The notes beneath the pieces are model-generated. The model saw only the letters and a list, made by a program, of their open reading frames with translations. It was not told the DNA's origin and made no database searches. From positions 62,001 through 126,000 of the forward strand of contig JADJXM010000033.1 of assembly GCA_016715865.1 (NCBI GenBank): a stretch of DNA of 64,000 bases, written 5' to 3'. A program made the translations under genes and the position numbers. Shown in pieces: positions 8,286-23,157 of the stretch (positions within the stretch are counted from its first letter, which is position 1; every line of letters starts with the position of its first letter). The stretch is from Acidobacteriota bacterium (GTDB lineage: Bacteria > Acidobacteriota > Blastocatellia > RBC074).

Positions 8286-8412
8286 TTTATGTGACCAAAC
8301 GCTCGTCCTGAGCGTATTAGGACTGTCATCACAATTGCCATAGGCAGTCTTGTAGAGGCATACTTATCTGGTCACATTTCAGCAGGCAGCAAATTCGTAA
8401 TCGGAGGAAAGC

Positions 8413-9288
8413 ATGAAACGATCGATGATTGCAATCGTGGGGGTGTTGTTCGCCTCTATGACCTGTGTAGCCCAGGATTCCGGGCATGACCACAGCCAGC
8501 ATATCCGGCATTCAGCCGCAGCCGGCGTCTTCGTACCCCCGGGACAGGACTGGGCGAAGCAGAATGTCGATAAATCTCCGCGCCATCAGGAATGGGTCAA
8601 GGTGAAACAGGGCAATCGGATGGTCAATTCGTTTGTTGTTTATCCTGAAGTGAAGACAAAGGCGACGGCCGTAGTCGTGATTCACGAGATCATGGGGATG
8701 ACCGACTGGGTACGCAGCGTAGCCGATCAACTGGCTGCGGCCGGGTACATTGCAATTGCTCCGGATTTGCTCTCTGAAATGGGGCCTGACAAGGGCGGAA
8801 CGAGCGCGTTCACTGACCGCGCTGGAGTCGGCCAGGCGATCAGGGATCTTCCACCGGATCAGATCTCAGCCGATCTGAATGCTGTCGCCGACTATGTTTC
8901 GAAGCTGCCTGCGTCCAACGGCAAGGTGGCGGTGGCAGGGTTCTGCTGGGGCGGCAGTCAGACGTTCCGATTCGCGACCAATCGCGAGAAACTGGCTGCG
9001 GCGTTCGTCTTTTACGGCGGGGGCCCCGACGATGCGGCGGCGATTGCCAGGATCAAAGCACCGGTTTATGGATTTTATGGCGGGAACGACGCGCGAGTGA
9101 ATGCAACGATTCCGAAGAGTCAGGAACTGACGAAGGCAGCCGGGAAAACTTACGATCCGGTCACCTATGAAGGCGCCGGACATGGATTTATGCGAGCCGG
9201 TGAGGATCCGGCGAATACCAACGAAGCGAATAAGAAGGCGCGGACAGAAGGCTGGGAGCGCTGGCTGAGCATTCTCAAGAAACTTTAA
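8413..9288 (+). CDS. Exported dienelactone hydrolase family protein
   Basis: A 291-residue alpha/beta hydrolase with an N-terminal signal peptide (MKRSMIAIVGVLFASMTCVAQ). The DLH catalytic triad is complete: Cys178 in GFCWGG, Asp226 in YGGNDARV and His257 in GAGHGFM. The substrate-side motif VIHEIMGMTDWVRSVADQLA is also typical. The family hydrolyses dienelactones and other ester or lactone substrates; the true substrate is not known. It has GGAGG in its leader and lies 11 bases before a Tat-leader isomerase, so the two are probably co-transcribed. Confidence 0.85.
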   Translation: MKRSMIAIVGVLFASMTCVAQDSGHDHSQHIRHSAAAGVFVPPGQDWAKQNVDKSPRHQEWVKVKQGNRMVNSFVVYPEVKTKATAVVVIHEIMGMTDWVRSVADQLAAAGYIAIAPDLLSEMGPDKGGTSAFTDRAGVGQAIRDLPPDQISADLNAVADYVSKLPASNGKVAVAGFCWGGSQTFRFATNREKLAAAFVFYGGGPDDAAAIARIKAPVYGFYGGNDARVNATIPKSQELTKAAGKTYDPVTYEGAGHGFMRAGEDPANTNEANKKARTEGWERWLSILKKL

Positions 9289-9299
9289 GGAGACCATCG

Positions 9300-10247
9300 A
9301 TGTTATCAAGACGCGATTTCGGGAAGTTAGTAGTGGCGGGATTGCCATTGTCTGTGGCGATGGCCCAGATCAACCCCAAAGTGCATGGTGTGAGAATCGG
9401 CGTGCAATCATACAGTTTTCGCACGATGCCATTGGATGACGCGATCAAGGCGATGGCGGAGATCGGCATTGGTGAATGCGAGCTTTTTTCGGGGCACGTC
9501 GAGCCTCGTCCGCAGATGGGACCGCGACCGGCCGGGCCTCCGCCACAAGGTGTCCCCGCAACCCCGCGTCCGCAGGGACAGGGCGGCGGCGGCAGAGGTC
9601 CGAATCCGGCTGCTCGCGAAGAACTCAGGAAGTGGCGGTTGACGACTCCACTCGATCATTTCAAGGCGGTCAGGAAGAAGTTCGATGCCGCCGGAATTCG
9701 GCTTCAGGCCTACAATTACAGTTTCAATGACAGTTTCACCGATGAAGAGATCGAGCGCGGATTTCAGATGGTCCAGGCCATGGGAGTCAATCTGATTACC
9801 GCGTCGGCCACCTTGAGCGCCGCCAAACGGGTCGCTCCGTTCGCCGACAAGTACAAGATCAGAGTCGCCATGCACAATCACGCCAACCTGACCGATCCGA
9901 ACGAATTCGCCAAGCCCGAGAGCTTCGAACAGGCCGTGGCGATGTCGAAATATTTCGGCATCAATCTCGACATCGGACATTTCGTCGCGGCGGGTTACGA
10001 TCCGGTAGGCTATCTTGAAAAGCACAACAAGCTGATCACGAACCTGCATCTGAAGGATCGCAAGAAAGAGAACGGGCCGAACACTGTATGGGGAGAAGGC
10101 GATACTCCGATCAAAGAGGTGCTTCGACTGCTGAAAAACAAAAAGTATGACATCCCGGCCAATATCGAATACGAGTATCGCGGTGAGGATGCTGTGGCCG
10201 AAGTGAGAAAATGTTTTCAGTTCTGCAAGGATGCGCTGGCAGGTTAG
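9300..10247 (+). CDS. Tat-leader sugar phosphate isomerase/epimerase
   Basis: A 315-residue TIM-barrel isomerase. The N-terminus MLSRRDFGKLVVAGLPLSVA is a twin-arginine-type leader. Family features are GVQSYSFRTMPLDDAIK, AMHNHANL (metal His), NLDIGHFVAAGYDP and LHLKDRK, then EYEYRG. A Pro/Arg/Gly-rich insertion at about residues 70-105 (RPQMGPRPAGPPPQG and onward) separates strand 2 from the rest and is probably a surface loop. It lies between the DLH-like gene and a Gfo/Idh/MocA oxidoreductase; a combined role in processing an uncommon sugar is plausible but inferred. Confidence 0.82.
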   Translation: MLSRRDFGKLVVAGLPLSVAMAQINPKVHGVRIGVQSYSFRTMPLDDAIKAMAEIGIGECELFSGHVEPRPQMGPRPAGPPPQGVPATPRPQGQGGGGRGPNPAAREELRKWRLTTPLDHFKAVRKKFDAAGIRLQAYNYSFNDSFTDEEIERGFQMVQAMGVNLITASATLSAAKRVAPFADKYKIRVAMHNHANLTDPNEFAKPESFEQAVAMSKYFGINLDIGHFVAAGYDPVGYLEKHNKLITNLHLKDRKKENGPNTVWGEGDTPIKEVLRLLKNKKYDIPANIEYEYRGEDAVAEVRKCFQFCKDALAG

Positions 10248-10284
10248 ATCGACATCATAAATACAGACCAACGGAGGAAGAAAC

Positions 10285-13433
<3,149 letters not shown>

Positions 13434-13436
13434 AGT

Positions 13437-14036
13437 TTATTTTGCAACGACCTCGATCGATCCGGTCTGATCGTGATGTTTGCCCTGGATATCGCTGTAG
13501 AACTCGCGAATGATCTTCATGTCCGCTTCAATGTCGCCGGTCGGCAAAAGCAGCGGCCCGATTCCTGTTCTTTTGCGGCCATAATCGATGAATCCGCAGA
13601 CTATAGGCACGCCGGCCTGATGAGCGATGTAATAAAAACCGGTCTTCCAGGTGGTCACCTTTTTGCGCGTTCCTTCCGGCGCTATGGCAAGCAGCACTTC
13701 ATCCTGTTCACGAATAAATATGACCGATTGATCGACTGCGTTATGGGTCGAGGATCGATCGACTGGAATGCCGCCCAGCCATCGAAAAATGGCTCCGTGC
13801 GGACGGCGAAACAGCGTGTCCTTGCCCATCCAGAAAGCCCTGGCCCTCAGCCCGAAAGCGGCCAGCAGAAGCACGAGGAAATCCCAGTTCGATGTATGCG
13901 GAGCCGCGATCAGGACGTATTTTTTGATCGCGGGCAAAGGCCCCACCAGTTCCCATCCGAGTAACCTCAAAATGGAAATGGATATGTACTGCATTGCTGT
14001 CGCGATCGTTCGGGAATCAAAGACCGTTCTGGACAT
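13437..14036 (-). CDS. PlsC-like lysophospholipid acyltransferase family protein
   Basis: A 199-residue acyltransferase. The catalytic HX4D motif is HTSNWD (APHTSNWDFLVLL), and the acyl-binding motif is APEGTRKKVTTWKTGFYYIA, followed by AGVPIVCGFIDYG. These are blocks I, III and IV of the 1-acyl-glycerol-3-phosphate acyltransferase family. The N-terminal segment is moderately hydrophobic, in keeping with membrane association. The acyl acceptor is not determined; phospholipid remodelling is the default reading. It is the first gene of a two-gene operon with the Ppx/GppA protein. Confidence 0.83.
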   Translation of the reverse strand: MSRTVFDSRTIATAMQYISISILRLLGWELVGPLPAIKKYVLIAAPHTSNWDFLVLLLAAFGLRARAFWMGKDTLFRRPHGAIFRWLGGIPVDRSSTHNAVDQSVIFIREQDEVLLAIAPEGTRKKVTTWKTGFYYIAHQAGVPIVCGFIDYGRKRTGIGPLLLPTGDIEADMKIIREFYSDIQGKHHDQTGSIEVVAK

Positions 14037-14324
14037 CTGTGCTCCTGTCGGATTTATCGGGAGTTATCGAGTACAGCGCGTAGCAACAGATCATGCCAGC
14101 CTTCATTGCAATAGATCAAGACCAGTTACCGGCATCCCATTTTCAGGATTTTGAAATCCCGAAAGCGAACGGTCTACATTCTGCGTAATCGTATCGACAG
14201 GTATGTAAGTTCAATCAATTCAATGGTTATTAGTATTTGTAGTCTGGCACGCTGATTTCTGTATAAAAATGATCAGAGAGCTAAACGGATAAGAGCCACG
14301 TTACCGGATTGAATGGAGACATCT

Positions 14325-16787
14325 ATGATTAATTTCGGTCATGACATCAAGTTTGGAATCAGGATGTTGCGGAAGAGTCCCGGATTCACACTGGTCTCGG
14401 TTTTGACGCTGGCGCTGGCGATTGGGGCGACGACCGCGATCTTCTCCATTATTAATACAGTGTTGTTAAAGCCGTTGAGCTTTCATGATTCCGAAAGAAT
14501 TATGTCGTTGTGGGAACTGTTGCCTGACGGGGAGCAGGAACGATTTCGAGTGGCGCCAGGGAATTTCTATGACTGGAGGGAAAGAAGCGGATCTTTTGAG
14601 AAGATGGCGGCATTCGGATCCTCAGGGATGACTCTGACGGGAGCAGGCGATCCAGAGCAACTCCGTGGAGCGGTGATTAGTACCGGCTATTTCGACGTCC
14701 TTGGCGCCAAACCAATAATCGGCCGTACTTTTCTCACTGAAGAACACACACCGGGCAAAGATCGTGTCATCGTCCTGAGCCAGGCCGTCTGGCAATCGCG
14801 CTTTAATGCCGATCCAAAGATTGGAGGACGTCAAGTCACTCTCGACCACAATTCATATACCGTTGTGGGAGTCATGCCGCCGGGGTTATATCCGACGTGG
14901 CCGTCGACCACGGGAACTTTCTCTTTTGGCCACAGGCATCAGCAATACTGGGTGCCGTTGACAGAGTCGGCCGAGGGGCGCAACAACCGGCGGTCGCATG
15001 TTTTCGGTGTGATCGGCAGGCTGAAGGACGATACGTCGCTTGAACAGGCGCAGGCGGAAATGCGTGAGATCGCCGGTAAATTGGCGCTGGAACATCCACG
15101 CTTTAATGCCGGTGAGAGTGCGATCGTCAATCAGTTTCGAGATGAGATAGCCGGAGACATTCGCCCTACGCTGTGGATGCTGCTCGGCGCCGTGGGACTG
15201 GTGCTCCTGATAGCATGCGCGAATATCGCCGGGTTGTTGCTTGCGCGATTCGCTGATAGACATCGAGAAATAGCCATTCGCGCAGCCCTGGGCGCCGGCC
15301 GGTGGACACTGATCAGGCAGTTCCTGATCGAAGGAGTGATCATCGCTTTGATCGGTGGAGCGATGGGAATCTGGATCGCAGTCTTCGGACTCGACGGGCT
15401 CTTGTTGCTGCTGCCTCAGCAGATACCGCAATTGAGCGAAATCAGCATCGACCTCACGGTCATGGGATTCGCGCTGCTGCTGTCTGTCGCGACTGGACTG
15501 CTTTTCGGGATCATTCCTGCCTGGCAGGCATCGCAAACCAGGATGCAACAGGGGCTCAAGGACTGTGGTCGAGGATCATCGCTCGGCAGCCATCATAGGT
15601 TTCGTAGTTTTCTGGTCGCTTCCCAGATCAGCCTGGCCGTCGTCCTGGTCATCGGAGCGATCCTGCTGGCGAAAAGTTTTCAACAGCTATTGCATGTTGA
15701 TCCAGGATTCGATTACGGCAGGACGATGGTGGCCGAGATCGAGATATCTTCCATACGTTACGCACAAAGACAACAGGTGACGGATTTCTATTCGCGGTTG
15801 GTCGATAAGGTCAGGGCGCTGCCCGGTGTGAAATCTGTCGCACTGGCCTATGATCATCCTCTCGAGGCCAACTGGATCGACAGCTTCTCGATCGAAGGTC
15901 GTGAGTCGCCCGGATCAGGCGAGCAATTGAGCGCCTGGCTGGGAATTGCCAGTGAGGGGTATTTCCAGTCGATGGGCATTGGTATGCTGATGGGAAGGGA
16001 ATTCACCAGTCAGGATAACGCCGGCCATCCCGGTGCAATGGTCGTCAATCAGGCTTTTGCCAGCAGATTTTTCCGGGATCAGAATCCGCTCGGCAAGCGT
16101 ATCCGGCTCGGTACGCCATCGGCCTTCTGGGGCGACGAGGTTCCTTCGTCGTTCGAGATCGTCGGCGTTGCGCGTGATGTTAAATTTTTGGGATTGCAGT
16201 CCGCCTCGGAGCCGGCTTATTACATTCCAGCAAAACAGTTTCCGCAAAATTCCATGGATCTTATTGTCAGGACTGCCGGCGATCCGGTCGATTTGATATC
16301 GGTTCTGCGAAAGGTTGTGCTCGCTGTTGATCCGGATCAACCCATAGCCGCGGTAAGTACCCTGGATTCGTTGATGTCGGAGCAGGTCGCTCAACAGCGT
16401 TTCAATATGTTTCTGATCGGATTGTTCGGTATAACTGCACTGCTGCTGGCCACGATCGGAATCTTCAGCCTGGTCTCATATCAGGTAACGGCGCGAACGG
16501 ACGAGCTGGGCATCCGCATAGCGCTCGGAGCCCGGCGTAATGACATCATGGTTCTGATCATTCGTCATGGACTGATCCTGGCTATTACCGGCGTCGTTAT
16601 TGGGCTTGCCGGGGCGCTGGCTCTGGGACGCTGGTTTCAAAGCCTGCTTTACGGAGTCTCGGCGACTGATCCTGTCATCTATTCGACAGTTGCACTTTTC
16701 CTCGGTGCGACGGCGATCGTGGCATGCCTCATTCCGGCTCGCCGTGCGACTCGGGTCGATCCGATGATCGCGCTTAGAAACCAATAG
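14325..16787 (+). CDS. ADOP-type ABC transporter permease (first of pair)
   Basis: An 820-residue MacB/FtsX-like permease of the acidobacterial duplicated orphan permease type. It has an N-terminal tag DIKFGIRMLRKSPGFTLVSV, a periplasmic MacB_PCD domain, three central membrane segments (about residues 280-400), a second periplasmic domain and four C-terminal segments ending IPARRATRVDPMIALRNQ. Two FtsX domains are present. The ATG at 14325 was chosen because TGGAGA precedes it and it aligns with the start of the next gene; an in-frame ATG lies 12 bases upstream. No ATPase gene is adjacent. Partner and substrate are unknown. Confidence 0.87.
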   Translation: MINFGHDIKFGIRMLRKSPGFTLVSVLTLALAIGATTAIFSIINTVLLKPLSFHDSERIMSLWELLPDGEQERFRVAPGNFYDWRERSGSFEKMAAFGSSGMTLTGAGDPEQLRGAVISTGYFDVLGAKPIIGRTFLTEEHTPGKDRVIVLSQAVWQSRFNADPKIGGRQVTLDHNSYTVVGVMPPGLYPTWPSTTGTFSFGHRHQQYWVPLTESAEGRNNRRSHVFGVIGRLKDDTSLEQAQAEMREIAGKLALEHPRFNAGESAIVNQFRDEIAGDIRPTLWMLLGAVGLVLLIACANIAGLLLARFADRHREIAIRAALGAGRWTLIRQFLIEGVIIALIGGAMGIWIAVFGLDGLLLLLPQQIPQLSEISIDLTVMGFALLLSVATGLLFGIIPAWQASQTRMQQGLKDCGRGSSLGSHHRFRSFLVASQISLAVVLVIGAILLAKSFQQLLHVDPGFDYGRTMVAEIEISSIRYAQRQQVTDFYSRLVDKVRALPGVKSVALAYDHPLEANWIDSFSIEGRESPGSGEQLSAWLGIASEGYFQSMGIGMLMGREFTSQDNAGHPGAMVVNQAFASRFFRDQNPLGKRIRLGTPSAFWGDEVPSSFEIVGVARDVKFLGLQSASEPAYYIPAKQFPQNSMDLIVRTAGDPVDLISVLRKVVLAVDPDQPIAAVSTLDSLMSEQVAQQRFNMFLIGLFGITALLLATIGIFSLVSYQVTARTDELGIRIALGARRNDIMVLIIRHGLILAITGVVIGLAGALALGRWFQSLLYGVSATDPVIYSTVALFLGATAIVACLIPARRATRVDPMIALRNQ

Positions 16788-16802
16788 TCCAAAGGGGAGC
16801 GG

Positions 16803-19337
16803 ATGATTATTCAAGACCTGCGCTTCGGCGCGCGCATGCTGCTTAAAAAGCCCGGCTTCACGCTGATCATAGTTCTGACACTGGCTTTGGGGATCGGAGC
16901 CAACACGGCTATCTTCAGTATCGTCAGAGGCGTTCTGTTGCGTCCACTGCCGTATCCGGCGCCCGATCAACTGGTGAGAGTTTTTGGCAACAACCCCGGT
17001 CGCGGATTCGCCAATTCCAATATATCTCTTCACGACTTTATCGATTGGCAAAAACAGAACCGATCATTCTCATATCTGGCTGCCTATAATCCGGGAAGCA
17101 TCAATCTATCGTCGGCAGGGCATTTGCCGCAGCGGATCGATTATACGCGGGTGACGGCTGATTTCTTTTCCGTTCTAGGCGTCGATCCGATCATCGGAAG
17201 AGCTTTCCAGGCGGAAGATGACCAACCCGGGAGAGGAGATGTTGTCGTGTTGAGCCATGGTTTTTGGCTGAACTACTCTGGCGGCAGCAGCGACGTACTC
17301 GGGAAAAAAATTCTCCTCGATGGCGTGCCACACACCATTATCGGCGTCATGCCTCGACATGCCGGCTTCCCATCGAGGCAAATCGGAATATGGAAGCCGA
17401 TTGCCATGACTGCAGAATCGTCCGGCGATCGGGGCGGCCGCTGGTTGAATGCGATCGGGCGTATCAAAGCGGGTATGACGATCGAGGCTGCCCAGACAGA
17501 TTTGCGGAGGATCGCCGCCAATCTGACACGACAATACCCGGCAACAAATAAAGACTGGACGATCGATCTGGTAAATCTGCAGGTTGATCAAACGGAGGAG
17601 TTTCGTCCGGCATTGTTGATGCTTTGGGGAGCTGTCGGGCTGGTTCTGCTGATCGCCTGCGCCAATGTAGCAAATCTGATGCTCGCACGGGGATTTACAA
17701 GAGAGAGAGAGATCGCCGTCAGGGCCGCACTTGGAGCGGGGCGATGGCGCATTATTCGACAATTGATGACTGAAAGCCTGCTGCTTTCGCTGACCGGTGG
17801 ACTGGCTGGGATCATTCTGGGCTGGTGGGGAATGGAACTCTTGATCAGCCTGACTCCGGATCAGTTCCAGAATCATGTCAATATCGATCGCCAGGTCCTG
17901 TTCTATTCGGCAGGGCTGGCCATCCTGACTGGAATCGTGTTCGGACTTGCACCAGCGCTGAAAGCTTCGGAAGTGAATCTGAACGACGCCTTGAAAGACG
18001 GTCGTCAGGGCGGTCAAGGAGGCTTGCGGTCGAAAACGCGCCGGCTGCTGGTGATAACGGAAGTGGCAGTGACACTGGTTATGCTGGTTACTGCGGCCCT
18101 GCTGATTCGCAGTTTCGCTGAAGTAATGAAAGTCGATGCGGGATTCGATCCAGATCAAATGCTCACATTGCGAATCGCCCCGCCTCAGGGTCAGATGGAG
18201 CCGGGCGAAACCGAGGAGGCTTTTTTCCGGCGTTTGTCGAATGAACGTCTGCAAATGGTCGATTTTTATCGAGAACTCGCATCACGCGTCCGTGCAATTC
18301 CGACGGTCGAGGCGGCCGGCGTCATCAACCGGCCTCCGCTGGCCGGCAACTGGTGGGGACTGGATTTGACGAAGGTGGGCGGCGATCGGTCTGGCCGGAG
18401 CGGGCCCATGATGACCCTGGCCAGAGTCGTCGATCCCGGGTTTTTCAGAGCCCTGGGGCTTCAGCTCATTCAAGGCAGGTTGTTGTCCGAACTCGATTCC
18501 GATCGAACACCGCGAGTCGCCGTGATAAGCCGGACAATGGCCGACCGGTATTGGCCGAATGAGAATCCCGTTGGCCGGCAGGTCTCTTTTCGCGATGGGT
18601 TCGATCCAGTGACCATCGTCGGTGTCGTCGGCGATGTGCGCTACAGCGGGATCGAAGTCGAACCCGATCCAGTGTTTTATGTTCCCTTCGCGCAAGCCGT
18701 ATTCGGCCATTTCGGCGACTGGGGAATGTCGCTGGTCATCAAATCAAAGGGCGATCCTCTGTCACTGGTTGCAAGCGTTCGTGAAATCGTCACGGGGCTC
18801 GATCATGATCTTCCGCTGTTCGACATCGCGACCATGCAGCAGGTAATCGATGATGCCACAGGTCAGCGACGGTCGAACATGTCTATGCTGGGCATTCTCG
18901 CCGGTCTCGCGCTTGTACTGGCATTGGGAGGCATCTACAGCGTTATGTCATATTCAGTCAGCCGCCGCAGGCATGAATTCGGTATCAGGCTGGCGCTCGG
19001 AGCCAGCCCGGGCAATCTCTCACGCATGGTGATCAAAGAAGGCGTTAAGACAACTCTGATCGGGATCATCATTGGAGTTGGCGCAGCCTTCGGTCTGACA
19101 AGATTGGTCTCGAATCAACTTTACGGTGTTACAGAAAATGATCCGCGATCATTTCTGTTTGCCGCGCTGATTATGCTATGCGTCTCGCTGGTGGCCTGCT
19201 CTGCGAGCCAATCGTACGAATCCAATGACTGCCCTGCGATACGAATAGCAGGGGATGGGCCTCAGATTTCAGCGACTTCGCAGAATACTTTAATGGCGCC
19301 ATTTGGATTGTTCAGTCTGGCGAACAGCTCGGCGTGA
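16803..19337 (+). CDS. ADOP-type ABC permease (second of pair), C-terminus frameshifted
   Basis: An 844-residue ORF homologous along nearly its entire length to the preceding permease (MIIQDLRFGARMLLKKPGFT, then ANTAIFSIVRGVLLRPLPYP). ATG follows GGGGAGC, 15 bp after the first gene. The family tail is displaced: after LVAC (19191-19199) the other frame reads RANRTNPMTALRYE followed by TAG at 19246-19248, the expected ending. Four bases remain where the paralogue has fifteen, implying an 11-base deletion. The ORF therefore runs on with an unrelated tail to 19337 and overlaps the convergent glucose dehydrogenase by 76 bases. Either a real lesion or an assembly error. Confidence 0.85.
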   Translation: MIIQDLRFGARMLLKKPGFTLIIVLTLALGIGANTAIFSIVRGVLLRPLPYPAPDQLVRVFGNNPGRGFANSNISLHDFIDWQKQNRSFSYLAAYNPGSINLSSAGHLPQRIDYTRVTADFFSVLGVDPIIGRAFQAEDDQPGRGDVVVLSHGFWLNYSGGSSDVLGKKILLDGVPHTIIGVMPRHAGFPSRQIGIWKPIAMTAESSGDRGGRWLNAIGRIKAGMTIEAAQTDLRRIAANLTRQYPATNKDWTIDLVNLQVDQTEEFRPALLMLWGAVGLVLLIACANVANLMLARGFTREREIAVRAALGAGRWRIIRQLMTESLLLSLTGGLAGIILGWWGMELLISLTPDQFQNHVNIDRQVLFYSAGLAILTGIVFGLAPALKASEVNLNDALKDGRQGGQGGLRSKTRRLLVITEVAVTLVMLVTAALLIRSFAEVMKVDAGFDPDQMLTLRIAPPQGQMEPGETEEAFFRRLSNERLQMVDFYRELASRVRAIPTVEAAGVINRPPLAGNWWGLDLTKVGGDRSGRSGPMMTLARVVDPGFFRALGLQLIQGRLLSELDSDRTPRVAVISRTMADRYWPNENPVGRQVSFRDGFDPVTIVGVVGDVRYSGIEVEPDPVFYVPFAQAVFGHFGDWGMSLVIKSKGDPLSLVASVREIVTGLDHDLPLFDIATMQQVIDDATGQRRSNMSMLGILAGLALVLALGGIYSVMSYSVSRRRHEFGIRLALGASPGNLSRMVIKEGVKTTLIGIIIGVGAAFGLTRLVSNQLYGVTENDPRSFLFAALIMLCVSLVACSASQSYESNDCPAIRIAGDGPQISATSQNTLMAPFGLFSLANSSA

Positions 19338-20365
19338 TTTTGCAACCCCCTGACCGGGTGGGTGAGCAGACGTCCGAGCCAGCCCGGGTATTCGGCTTCG
19401 GCCTGAGACATATCGCGGACACCCATTTCGAAATAGTCACGATTGGCGTTGACGGTCCCCACCATGACCTTGTTGCCGAGTACAAAGTCGAGGTTGATGC
19501 GATCGGCGGGAACCTCGACTTTGCGGTCTCCGCCAGTTACGCTCGAAAGCACGAGCACGCCGTTCTTTCCGAGTATCTGCATGCTCTCGAAGACGAGCGG
19601 AGAATGCCCGGTCGCTTCGAAGATCAGATCGAATGGACCGAATTCCGCGGCTGCATCGGCCAGCGAAGTTTGGCGGGTCGAGACATAGCGTGCGCCGATG
19701 TCCTCGATCAGATCTGAGTTGAGATGCGGTTTTTCGTTCAGCCCGAATGTTGTTACTTCAAGGCCGCGCAGCCGCAGCGCAAGCGTTGCAAGCAGTCCGA
19801 TCGTGCCGGCTCCCATGACCGCGGCCCTTTTCGGATGCCAGACTCTCAGCCGTCGCTGAATTTCGTAAGCCTGGTGGATGCCCTTTTCAACGACGGTCAT
19901 GGGTTCCAGCAGAACGCCAACTTCTTTCAAGCCCCGCGGCACCTTGACGATGAATTCCGCGTCATCGACGTAGTATTCGGTCAGGAATCCGTGGCGCAGA
20001 TTGATGCCGCGCTCAAAGTATGTACTGTCGGTCGTCATATCGTTTGTCCCGATCAGATCGTATATGCTCTTGCCGGGCCGGCGAACTGTGGCTACGACAT
20101 AGTCTCCGGGTTTCAGTTCGGTCACGTTGGACCCGACCGCCTCGACCTGGCCGAATCCTTCATGGCCGATGACGAGGAAATCGTATCCTTCCGGCGCGGC
20201 GCCGTATTCGGCCGCATTGATCTCCTTGTCGGTGCCGTCGACTCCGACGCGCAAGACTCTGACCACGACGCCACGGCCGTTGGGGATCTCACTGACATCG
20301 GGTTTCGACAATTCGGCCAGATGCACGCTGTTTGGCACGCCGGGTTTTACTGCAATCGCTTTCAT
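19262..20365 (-). CDS. Glucose 1-dehydrogenase (archaeal type, MDR superfamily)
   Basis: A 367-residue medium-chain dehydrogenase resembling archaeal glucose dehydrogenases, which oxidise glucose to gluconolactone with NAD(P). Features are VGVDGTDKEINAAEYG, LVIGHEGFGQVEAVG and the Rossmann motif VMGAGTIGLLATLAL. Asp43 sits where most alcohol dehydrogenases have the catalytic-zinc Cys; Asp is the ligand in haloarchaeal enzymes of this family. His68 and Glu69 are present, and the structural-zinc Cys cluster is absent. The ATG has GGAGAAGGAG upstream. Neighbouring genes include a glucosidase and, farther on, a lactonase, which suits a glucose-oxidation role. Confidence 0.84.
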   Translation of the reverse strand: MKAIAVKPGVPNSVHLAELSKPDVSEIPNGRGVVVRVLRVGVDGTDKEINAAEYGAAPEGYDFLVIGHEGFGQVEAVGSNVTELKPGDYVVATVRRPGKSIYDLIGTNDMTTDSTYFERGINLRHGFLTEYYVDDAEFIVKVPRGLKEVGVLLEPMTVVEKGIHQAYEIQRRLRVWHPKRAAVMGAGTIGLLATLALRLRGLEVTTFGLNEKPHLNSDLIEDIGARYVSTRQTSLADAAAEFGPFDLIFEATGHSPLVFESMQILGKNGVLVLSSVTGGDRKVEVPADRINLDFVLGNKVMVGTVNANRDYFEMGVRDMSQAEAEYPGWLGRLLTHPVRGLQNHAELFARLNNPNGAIKVFCEVAEI

Positions 20366-20388
20366 GAATTTCTCCTTCTCCTAATATC

Positions 20389-20442
20389 CCCGGCCCTGAA
20401 GGACCGGGCTAAACTTTCTACTTTCTACTTTTAACTTTCTAC

Positions 20443-20445
<3 letters not shown>
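20389..20445. repeat. Small hairpin plus heptamer arm after the glucosidase gene
   Basis: CCCGGCCCT and AGGACCGGG form a short hairpin at 20389-20408. It is followed at 20411-20445 by heptamers of the AGTAGAA / GTTAAAA type, read on the minus strand directly after the glucosidase stop TGA (20443-20445). Together they fill the gap between two minus-strand genes. Only one heptamer arm is seen. Confidence 0.55.
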
Positions 20446-23118
<2,673 letters not shown>

Positions 23119-23157
23119 TATCTTTCCTCATTAACGCCGGTCAACCAGCGGATATCT

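Noticed and set aside
14325..19337. MacAB-type efflux pump
   Set aside because: No ATP-binding-cassette ATPase and no membrane-fusion protein lie beside the permeases; the ADOP arrangement fits better.
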